A DNA stretch of 64,000 nt. Source: Fratercula arctica. Taxonomy: Eukaryota; Chordata; Aves; Charadriiformes; Alcidae. Of the stretch, positions 13,501 through 25,500 are shown piece by piece. The position numbers and the translations under genes are program-made. Position 1 is the first letter of the stretch. Every line of letters begins with the position of its first letter. The stretch is from assembly GCA_947846985.1 (NCBI GenBank), contig CANTUZ010000008.1:28353352-28417351 (forward strand). Reading direction: 5' to 3'. The notes beneath the pieces were generated by a model. It saw nothing but the letters and a program-made list of their open reading frames with translations, did no database searches and was not told where the DNA came from.

Positions 13501-16500
13501 TGAGAATAGCTACTCTTGTTTTTAAAATGGAAATAAAGTATAACAAAACAAGTGATTACAGTGAGAAATGAATATACATTTACTGGGAAGCCTCAAATGC
13601 AGGTCAGGAGACAAAGTTTAGTGCCCTCAGGTAATGCGGGCTAATGAACAACTTCCATTGAAGGAATTCAATCACTAGGTAACTGTTCCAGATTTTCTAG
13701 CCTTAAGGTTGGAAAGTTTTCTTCCCAATACTTATTTTGAATTAGCTTTTTTTTGAAAGTGTCTTCTTCAGGGGCCAGGACATGCAGAACTACTGCTGCT
13801 GCCTCTTCTATCTGCTCTTGAAGTAGTACATTTATATTCCTTTGCACCTTTAGATTCTACATGAATGTATTTCTGTTAATAAGTAAAATAGGGAGTACCC
13901 GCTTGGCTAAAATTTCCTCTGCCTTTTGGGACAAAAGTTTTACCTCAGTACAGTCTAAAAAAATTTATTCTACTTTCCTTGTTTTTAGAACATACTTTAG
14001 AAAATATTTTTCTATTCCCCCCCCCCTCCCCCCCAACAGATACTTGTTTATTGGGTGGTGTTCACTGGTAATGGGATTTGAATATGTCTTTCACAGAAAG
14101 TTCCATTTTTCTTTGGTATCTGCAATAATTCAACTATGCAATTAATAGAGGGGTCCATTTTCAATTTTTACCTTCTTTGCCTTAGAAACATTACTTTTTT
14201 CTGGACTTCAAGACTAATAAGTTATGCTTGATTGGTAGTTTAAACTATGTTCTCTTTTTTCCCCCATTACTGTAAACTTTTAACCCCTTGGAATAAGTCT
14301 GTCATAAACTGTGACTATCTGAACAAATTTTTTTGGACACTTTCTACCTAAAATAGATGTTTCGGTGTCTGCAAGAGATTTTTTAAAAGTTTCTGACAGC
14401 CTACTCTACAGAAAAAAAAACCCCAAACACTGAAAACATGTGTGTCCTCCTCCTCCTCCTTCTAACCAGGTCCTTAATGACCACTTAAGCCAGCAATGCT
14501 CAGAGCTCAGCACCACACTCCAAAGTGTTGCCATGGAGAATGCTAAACTCGTTTCAGATCATCAGACCATGCTTAAGGTATGTAGCCAACTGTTAGAGTC
14601 CAAGAATGTTGTCTGCAGCTCAGACGTTAAACAACAGACTAATTCCTAATACTGATTATCTGTGGGAACACAGTAAAATACTTTATATATAGCAGTGTAA
14701 GTTCTATAAAGGTCGTGATAAAAAAGTGTTAGTGTCCTTCTTTGGCAAAGCTTTATTTTCAGTACAGAAAAAAAGTCATATGTTATGGAGAAAGAGCGTA
14801 AATATGATAATGCTGTTTCTCTAAACAGTATAAACATCCTGTAACAACCACTGAGAAAGAGGAACATAGGAATTAATGAGCATTGTAAGTACTGTAAATG
14901 CAGAAGCTGAGTGAAAGTAATAAGAGTCTGAGATTAAATACATATATAAAGGCTAGGTAAGGTGAATTCAGCTTTGACACCCTATTCAACAAGCATCACA
15001 CCACAATATGCAGAACTATAGGGATAATCAGGAGCTCGATGACAAATTAACAGCTTTGTGAATTAATTATTCATCCCTCATCATTCTGATGTTAGTGTTA
15101 TTGCCTGGGTAATTTTTCCCCTTTAGGCAGAACAAGAAAAGACTCGTAAGCTGCAAGAGCAAGACTCGCTTCTGAATGCTGCCCAGGCCAACATTCTCGG
15201 AGAGCTGCAGAGTGTGCAGCATGAGAGGACTCAGCTTCAAAGAGAGCTGTGAGGAATTTTCTAGTTTGCAGCCTCTTTCTCCCCTTTCTCCATTGCATTC
15301 TCACCACCTTGATTTCTGCCTCTCTAGCACTTGTCACTTACTAACACAGAAGGGCTAGTTTGGTATTTAATATGGAGGCCATCTTCTGTGCTAGAACTCC
15401 AACTTGGCTATTTTATCTTTCTTTAGGGAGGCCTTGCGTACAGAGCATGGCAAATACAGGCAGAAAGCAAGCCTTGCTGAGGAGGCAGCGACCACACAGA
15501 GACAGTTTTTGGAATGTACTGTTGCTAGACTGCAAGGTGAACTTGAGACAGCTTTGCAAGAGAAAGGATCTCTGCTGGCAGAAAAGGAAGTTCTTCAACA
15601 GGAGGTACAGAAAACTTACTGTTCTAAAGCTATATTCTTGGAGGCTGCTTTTGGACCCACATCGCTAGAGTTCTTATTTACGTACCAGTTTTGCTTTTGG
15701 AACAATTTTTTGTTATTGCAGTGGCAAGTGTGACACACTCTCCCCTTTACCACTATGCTTATATATATATTTTGACTTCTAATGTCTCTGAAGCACGAAA
15801 AGGGAGGGAAGAGAGGGAGTTGACTTGCAACCTTCAGATCAGCTGTTCTGAAGATGTGTAGTATTTCTATGAATCAGGACGCTTTTAGGTGTCAATGATT
15901 TCACATTTCTTTTGACAGATAAGGACAACAGCAAATGAAACAATACAGGAAAGGAACAAATTGCAAGTAGAAAAAACAGAGAATGAGGTATCTTGCAATA
16001 CATATGACTGTTCCTTAAATTTATTGTTGTCTTTAAGTTTTCCCTTTCATTTTGCTTACTCTGTCTTAAGTAAATTATTTCTAAATAATGGGATATTTAC
16101 TATAGCCACATTGTTCACTTTGCTGTTCGATATTTTTCTTGTCTGTATGGATGTGTCCGTTGGAGCAGCAACCCTACTCCTACCTACACAAGACTGTATT
16201 TGTAGTGATAAGTTTGTTATGCTACTATGGCAAATGATAAATCATTTTCAGCTTCTCCCAGCTGTTTTACCTGTGTAGCTTCCTTGCATATGCGTAGCCT
16301 GGAAAAGGAAAGGTAGTGTTTGCGGTACAAATGAGAAATGCCTTAGTGTCGTGACTGAAGTCAGCATGATTCTTTCACTGTTGTGGAATTGCTCTCTGAA
16401 ACAGGAGAGACTACACCTAGTCCATATGTAGTGCTGAGGTTTTGTGATATTCCTGTATTGTGACTGTGGAAATCTTGAAGTGGTTAGAATTCAATTAGAG

Positions 16501-19500
16501 TTGGATTTTCTTGTTCATAGCTAGAAATGGTTTCAATGAAATTCACTTTGCAAACACTAGAGGAAGAGAACAAGAGGCTCTTGGATCGCTTGGCCACACT
16601 GGTATGTGAGCAGGTAAGCCTCTAACAAAGTAGATAACGTGACCTTACTGATAAGTAATTGTAGCTGTAAACAAGGTACTCTTTAAATTAATTATATTTT
16701 ATGGAGAGTGACTGATCAAATTAAGGAATCAAAAATGGGAAAAAATGAAAACAAAAGGATAAGGTATCTCAAATGTTACTACATCTTTTTAGGTGTCTGT
16801 GTGGGATGAGCTAAGAGGACTATATAGAGCTTCAGGTATTGGACATTTATGTAATGAAAATCCCATGACTCCATTCCATTTTCTAGTGCAGGTATACAGC
16901 TTGTATATATTCAGCTTGTGTGCACTGGGAAGGTATTAACAACAGTTTGATACCCTTTGTGAACAGATTTGCACTTGAGACCTCATTCCCATATTTAACT
17001 TGTTGCCATTCCATTATTTCTCACTACTGTCAGTCACCTCGATCAGGATACTTGACCAGTTCCAGAAAAGTTGAGTAAAAGCTTAGTAACACTGTGCTAC
17101 CAGTGCTTTTACCTTTTTTTTTTTTTGTTTGCATTTTTTTTTTTTATAACAGTGGTGGATGTAATGACCAGTTGTATATGCTGGAGATCCTAAAGACACT
17201 TAGCTGCCAATAAGGTCCTAATGTCACAATGCTAAAAAGAATTAACTGAGCACTTTTTGAATGTTTGTTACATGACAATCAAAGTTACATTTCTACAGTA
17301 GTTAGTCTGTAACATATGTATACCTTTTTTCTGTTTAACACAGAGCTCCTTTGGCAGTCATCAGTTAAAGAACGTGAATCAATAGAGCATTCAAAACCTT
17401 AAAAAGTTGCCTGATTTTTCAATTTTTTTGTATTCTTTACTGTGTTTCTAAGTTATTTTAATTCTGTCCCTGCCTTCTCATTCTTCTAGTTATTTTTGCG
17501 TCTCTGATCCCTGTTGTCAAAGATTTCTTTCATCTCTTCATTTCTCTGCTTGTAGGACAGTGGCCTTCTCGTAGCCATCTGGAAGGTTTGAGCAGTTCCT
17601 CCTAGAGTTTGAACTGTCTTGGAGGAATTTATGCCATTTGGATATTTTTATATTTTTTAAAAAAAATCTTAGTGTTTCACCTAATTGAAAATTTATACCT
17701 GAAGCAATAGAGGAAAGCTAAAATACTCAGAATGCTGAACAACTTTTTTGCGGCTTTTTGCCTTATTTTTCCTACGGAATGGTGACATCTCTTTTTTCCT
17801 CAGTATGCCCAGCAGCAGGTGCAACAAGTGCTGGCAGAGCTGACTGACAGCAAGAATAAACTGACATGTGACAAAGGAAAACTTCAGGTACCTCTCAGCA
17901 TCCTGTTTGTCAGCTCAAAAGGGAAACTTGTTTTTCACGTTCTTTTGAGATAAGGTTGTTTAACCTTAGCTCTTCAGTACTTAATTTGTAGGGATGTGTT
18001 TATTTATCTTCTCTACTTAAGTTATTTGTGTGGGGTCAAGCACATCTACTAAGAGAGTTCTGTATCAAAATCATCTTCGATCATGCTCTCATACTGCCTT
18101 TGGGTGACAAGATGCTGTTGATGTAGCATCTCTATGATTTGTGCTAATTAAGTTGCTTACTGTGTGAAAATAGTAGAACGGCTAAGAACCACCAGGGGGC
18201 ATTGAAACAAAATATATGGGTAGAAAATTGGTTGAAAAATTAGAAACATGGAAAACTTTACAAAAAATACAAATTAATAAGAAGGGAGGCAAACCATTGT
18301 GGTAAGCAAAAATAAACAGCGTGTGTAAGCTTTCTTAAGCAGAAGTTAGCTAGACAGTAAATGAGGTGCTGAAAGTAAAGCTTTTACTTCAATGTGACCT
18401 ATGCCATAGGAATCTTTGCACCACTGTCCCAAATTCTGAGTTTCTTTCAAAAACAGCACAGAATGTGTAGTGATTATCAGAGAGCAAGAAATCTGCACTT
18501 ATGCAATAGTCCTAGGTCTGATGGTAGTGACAGAAGGAAGTGACCAAGACATCATGCTTAGATTAAAACAAGGTGAATTCTAATCTGGAATTATTTCTAT
18601 GGAAGGATAAGTTAGAAGCGATTCACTTGCTGCTTCTCTTGCTATGGAACTCAAGGAAAAGAAAACATTTGCTATGGGCAGAGAGACATTGTCACATCAC
18701 TCCACTTCTGTGTTCCAGTTAAGATAATGCTTTTCCATTTCTGCACTAGAAGAAAGCTGAGCTGTTTTGCCACATCTCCTTTCTTAAGACTGAAGTACAG
18801 AAGCTGGAGGAAGAGCTGTAGATGCGCATTTAGATACTAGCGAGGTTTGTAAGTGCTTTGCATAGAGACCAAATACACTGAGGTGAAACAGAACTGTGAG
18901 AACTTCTTACCCTTCAGAATTAGAGTCAGACTAACTAATGCTTACATAGCCATAAGAAATCAGATTCAACACACTTTTTCCTGAAGAACAGAGCATATGT
19001 TAACTGTAGCATTCTAGTCTGCAGCTGGAAACAGAACCTGATTTCACCAAAACAAACATGAGAACTATGGAAGCTCAGCTAAACAAAGCTGTTTTTCATG
19101 CAAGTTGATTGCACGTTATTCAGGCTAGAAAACACACACTTTATAGGATTATAAAGATAGCACTCAGGATTTATTATTATTTCCCAGTAAGAGAACAAAT
19201 AGTTGCAGATAATATTGTCTAGCTGTATTGCTGGGAGACAGATAGTTATTCTGCTTCAGTCTGTTCGCTCAGTCTTAACAGACAGAAGTACAGAGAAGAG
19301 CTGCGTTACCCTGGGCAGTGAAACCAAGCTTGTAGGTATAAGACTGTGAAGTGGACTCTGCTCTGTCAGGAGTTCGCTATTCTAAGCTGTAAGCTTAAGT
19401 AACTGCATTGAGACTTCTGTTCACAAGCAAGAATGAACTCATAACAGTAAAGCTCTTTACAGACTCCCCTTGCTTCTCAGATACTAAAGCAATCTTGCGA

Positions 19501-22500
19501 TCATTCTGATTTGTAAAACTAAAGAGGGGAAAGTGACAAACTGTCAATCATATCCACAATCTCGATTGATCTAGAAATTAGAAGATGTAACCATGTTTAG
19601 GACACTTCCCTGGAACACAGGAGGTCCTATTTTTGCCTTGTGTCTCCAGAAAGCAAAATGAATCAAAGTTTCTTGTGTACTTTATTGTCCATCATAGAGG
19701 ATGGTCCATCAGATAGTCAAAGGCAATTGGATATTACATTGATGATTGGAATCCATGACCTGAATGCTTTCAGATTTCGTGAAAGTTGAAACACGCTGTT
19801 CCATTGGTTTGCAGATATAGAGAACTAGCTGTAGAAAGGTCTCACAGTGGGACCAGATGAGAGGGTGCTCAGAACCAGGGGACTGTGCTGGCTCTGCAGA
19901 GCTATGACAACGGCTGACATCACAGACTTCTAATGAAGTTCCAGTCAGCACTGTCTCTTGCTGCTGCTGAGATGCAGAGGGAAATACATGAGTTTGCATA
20001 ATGTGCTGTAGAAAGAGTCACAGGAGAGAGCTTAAATATCTTCCTGAAGTAATGCGGATTTAGGAATAAGATGTAGCATCTACTCTGCTCCAGTGAATAA
20101 ATGTTTTGGAGAGTACTTGTTCAATTTCTGGTTTTGGTATTCACGTCTTCACTGCCTCCAAGGGCTGACTGGTTTTGTAGTAGGAATGGCAACAAAAAGA
20201 AAAAAATCCCCAGCAAGATCTTGGTACCATAGGTCTCCTGATCGTAATGCTAGGTCAGCTGTAGGCTCAAGAGAAGAAACTATGAAATACGATTTACATC
20301 ATTGTGCTCATCGCTCTACTTTACACCAAGTTCATTTGCAACAAGATGAATGTTCAAGAAACTCTGTGTCTGAATGTGGAGCTAGCTCGAGGGTCAGCCA
20401 GAGGATTCTGTTAAATGCTATAAAGAACATGGGAGAAAAACTGGAGAATATAATAGATATTCTCTCACCAAGGTCTTTGAAAACTGAATGGTCTTCTGAG
20501 AATGATGGAGATACTAATGTGGTGAGTGATGACCATGAAATGCAAGTTAGAATGATGGTTAATTTCAGTTGACTAATTGATGACAATGAAGAAATGGCTG
20601 AAAATTAACAGGGACCAAAACCTTTGAGTGTTTTTTGTTTTAAAGAGATGCAGATGAAAACTTAGGCTAAGCAACATTAGAATCAACAACTGGTTTTGAC
20701 TAAAAACCCAGCTTCGTGCATCTGTGACACTTTCTGAAGCCTGGGTGCCAAGAGTTCAGAAGCATGGGAACTCTCAGTGAAAACACCTACAAAAACCCCC
20801 TGAGAACACCACCACGCACTCAGCTTGGGCTTAAACCAGGGGTAGAACAAAGGTTGTGTAATTACAGGAAGCTATTTCCACGTTCAGAACCATTGCATAC
20901 TTTTGGCACTGCTGCAAGCATGCAGTTACTTACAAAAGAATCCTTTAATAAAATTCTAATAGATGACTGATTTTCCTACTCCGTTTCCTAATGATTTCTT
21001 GTACTGCAGATGGCAAACCTGCAGCACCAGCTGGACACAGCAAAGGATGATAACAGTAAGGCGACAGCCATGCTGGAGCGTGTGTTGGCTTCTCGTAAGA
21101 AGATGCAAGCAGCTCTGGATGCGGTACAAACTGAGCTGGGACACAAGGACGCTGAAATAAGCAACCTCAGAAAAGACAAGTAAGTGAAACATGCTGTTTC
21201 TGTGGTCTATCAGCAGTGGGGTTGATACAGATACAGTTGAAGAGTGGCATCTTCCCCATGGTTCTGGCTAATAAGCTGTAGGACAAGTTTGTTTGAAAAG
21301 TTTCCTATCATCTTTCCTGCAACACTGAAACATACTTAGTACTAGTGAAACAAATACACCAAGTGCTTGTAGCTAACTCTGCAAGCTTGGCAGGCCTTGT
21401 GCGGAAAGTAGGTAAAAAAACAATTTAACTTCAGCGACAGGCAAAACTTAATATGGTTAAGGTAGAGAACCAAACTGTGAGATAGTCACCACTTCAGAGG
21501 AGGTGTGCACAAATTGACTTAATGCATTATTTTTTAATCCAATTTCCATTTTCAGGAGCCAGATTCAACAGAAAATACAGAGGTTAGAAACAGAATTGGA
21601 ACGTTGCCAAGCCAGACTGATTGCCATGGGAAGGCAGCACAGCAGCCAGGTAGAGACTACATTTTTCTGTAGTAAGAGCCACCACTGCATTCCTAGTGTT
21701 GAGCCAAGTACCTTTTCTTTTCCTGAATACAGTACGGTTGACACATTCATGTGAATCAAGGCAAAAATATTGTATCAACTTTCAGCTGTGGAGCAGGAAA
21801 ATCGTTATCCAAGTGTTGACGGAGGGAAGCATCTCCTCTCCAAAGAAAAATTCCATGGCACAAGTGAAGGTTTTACAGTCTGCATCTGGATACGTAATGT
21901 GTAATGTGACAGAGATTTTGGAAGTTTATATAGCCGTTATTTTTTTTCCTATTAGAATGGGGGGAAAGAGTCCAAGGAATTCCTTTCATCTCTCTTCATA
22001 ATACTTAGTGTCAAAAGGATTACCTCACAACCCAAACACACTCACTATTGGCAAAGAACATTTTTCCCCTCCCCCAGGAAAGTCATGGCTATATGACAGA
22101 TTGTTCTGATCCTTTTGACTAAGCCAGTCAATGGATTGGCATTGTAAGGATTCCCATCTAGATGCCTGTTCTTAGGACATTTGCAATCAGACAGTTGGTG
22201 AACACACTCTTACTTCCTATAAGTTGATGCTGCCTGGAAAGGGAAAAAATATTCCTTTCTAAGCTTTTTCATCTGGGTAAGTATAGATCTGATTTGTTGT
22301 CACTGCACAGGTGGAACCACTTTGTAAGGCACTAGAAAGTGCTAGAGCAGACAACAAGAAACTTGTTTGTCATTTGGAAGAAGTTCTGCAGGTTAATAAT
22401 ACCCTGCAGAGCAAGCTGATCCAAACCCAATGTGAACTGAAAAATAAAGAAACTGAGCATCAACAGCTGATGGCCTGCCGGTAAGACCAGATCCATGATA

Positions 22501-25500
22501 CTACACTTGAGGAGAAACATTACTTTGCACTAACATCAGAGCTTTATGGCTTTATTCATCTATCAATATCAGCATTGACTGTGTGCTGAGCCAGCAGCAT
22601 GATAGATTCATGCAGAGCTGTAGAAATGGGCTCTTTCACTCATTCCCATAATGACTCATTGACCTACTCTGCTGTACTGAGGAACTGCTTACCCAGGGTC
22701 ATTATGGCACATCTACAAACAGCTTTTTCCATGAGGATAGCAGATATCACTTCCACTTTGAAGTGGCCTGCAGTAGCTATAGCAACAGGAGCACAGGATA
22801 GCTGTATAAATTCACCACCCAAACCTGAACACTAGTAAGGAAAACCTCAAACCTAAGTGTAGGCGCAGTCTGAATCTCCTCGTTATCCTTTGTCTAAACA
22901 GGCTTAGCCATTTAGTTTTGTAAGGGAAAGTAAGTTATCTAAAATGTTTTTTCCAAAAAGTCTGTTTACCTTGCATAGCTATTTTGAATTTTCTTTTAAA
23001 TAAATGGAATATGAAATATTAGAAAAACATTCCAATCTTTAAACAGTAGTGGTGCAGAGAGTATTTCCAAGACAAAAGTATTTACAATTGTCTTTCCTAT
23101 TCCTGGTTTTAAAAAATAAAGCATATTAAATATAAATGTGAATTATTGCTTTGTTTCCTCTCTTTAAAGGGAACAGTTAATGGAAAAAGCCAAGACTGAG
23201 GAAAAGATGTATGCTGAACGCTTAAAGTCTTTGAAGAAGCAGTTTCAAATTGAACAAGAGGCTTCGAGGAAAGCTGCCTGTCAAGAATCTGCTGAGGTGA
23301 CAAGGGATAGAATTAAAAGATTTCAGTGAATGATTTCCAGGGAAAGAGTTCTGCTTTACAATTTTCCAACAGAACAAGAGCAGCTCATGACAAGTATTTG
23401 TCTCCTTTTCCATTCGTCATGGAGTTGTCCATCACTTGCATACAACAAACTGAATTTTATTGCGTGGTGGACACACGTTTTGGTGGCCATGCATATCTTT
23501 GCTCTCCCAACTTTTTCAAGTACCACTCTGTATCACTCAACGCTATATATCTTATTGTACATAAGATCTAGACATTGATATCAGTATTCAGTGACTTCAA
23601 AAGGATAATCTGGAGTTGTATAACAATCTTCATGGATAAAATACTGGTTTGGAAGTCTGCTTTATTTCCTGGGGGCTGGATCATAAGGCTCAGCATAACC
23701 TTAGTATTACTCAGTATTATTCACTTTTTTCCCTTTGTTAGAAGGGTATTAAAGAAAAGTGAAAACACACAGCTGCTGTAGCATACTTCAGATACAGCAA
23801 ATCAATTGGGTGTGATCATTAATTGTTTTATAGAGTGAACTAATTCTTAACGTGAACTCACTTTTTCCTCTTTCCCCTAGGTAAAGAAATCCCTTGAAGA
23901 ATCCTCCTTCAAATTGGCTGAAGTTTCCCATGCTAACAGGGAGCTGCAGCAGAAAGTAACAGAGCTGGAAAAGTCTTTGCCCAGTTACATGGAAAAGCTA
24001 AAAAGCCAAAGAGCTCAAGTCAGACAATGCCTGGCCTGTAAAGCTAACACAGAAAGGGTAGAGGTATGCACACATTTGTCAATAAAAACAGATGTCCCAG
24101 TTGAGAACTCCTTTTTTCTCCCACAGTGTAGGACTGCTGTTGATCCTTTGCAGTGGAGCTAGATTTGAAAATAAAACTAACTCCAGACGCAAATTCTGAA
24201 CAGAAGATGCAGCTACAGTAATTGGGTGGCTTCTCCTGTTGTCCCTCCCCCCCATATTAAATATGATGCTGTAGAGTCCCATCCCCCTCATTAGATTTTT
24301 ATAGTAGCATTTGTCCTTTTTATCATTTTGTGGATACAGTCTGTTTAATGACTGAATGGGCCAAATGTTGCTTGTGTAGTGCTTAGTCCCTTTCTATCCT
24401 TTATAGCCACAGAATTTACAGTTCAACTGGTACCTGATCCTCAATGAGAATCTAGACTCCTTTGCAACCCTGCCACCTGCTTGTTTCCCTTTCCCCAGCG
24501 GGGCATGGGTTCTCTTAACTTCAGTCTCATAGGGCAAGAAATAAGGACACAACCTGCAGACATCTGCAGAAATAGTTCCCAAATCACAGCCAGTGAGCCT
24601 AAAAAATTCATGAAGTTTTGTTTCTCTCAACAATTTCCAGGAGACGGAATCTGAACTGAGGAAAATGGAAGCAATAAAACGGGATTATCAGAAGAAGAAT
24701 TATGAACAAGTGAGTTTGCTTGACCAGTTTCCTGAAGAGACTGATCTGCTAAAATGTTGTTGGAATTTCATTCTTGGGTTGTCCTCAGTCACAGGACATC
24801 CAGAAACTTATGTCAGAGTTGAAAAGTGTGCAGAGCGAGATGCAAGTGCTGTTGAAAAACCAACATGAAGTGCAAGTGCAGAACAGGCAGCTGGAGACCC
24901 AGCTGGAAGCGGAAAGAAGGCAAAGGCAGCAGCTGGAAAACGAATGTCGGGTAAAGTGCTAACAGCATGATGAAGTGGTGAGACACCCATGGAAGCATTT
25001 TTGTGCAAAATCTGTGGGGTTTTAGAAGAGGTGGTAAAAGACTTTATGAACTTGGTCAAAAGATATTCCTATAAATGTTACTGTGTCTGCTCCAGAAAGC
25101 CTGAGTAACAATTTAACATACATTCACTATATATCTGGCTTTAGACAGGGACAGGATTTTTATTTTATTAAACTATAGAACTTTATTTACAATAAACATT
25201 GGAGAGTCCTTCCATTATATTGCAATTTTTTATTTGTGCCATGGAAAAATTCTATAGAAATTAACGTTACTTCTTTTTCTACCTAGAAACTGGAAAAAAC
25301 AGTCAAACATCTGAAGAAATATAAAGAGGAGACAGAAAAGAAACTGAAGGAAGCCAGCATAGAGTCAGAACAGGTGAGAATAGATAGCATTAGAATAATT
25401 ATTCATTGACAGTCAAAAGGTAGTATTTCATCGTATACACCAAGTAACCCTTTCAATCTCAGATCTAGGCCTCTGGTGTAGAGGAGTGAGGTGCATCCTT

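Noticed and set aside
19283..19332. Possible third decayed CCDC150 exon between an AG and gtataa
   Set aside because: Similarity to the human segment is only a few residues and depends on choosing a frame; not better than chance.
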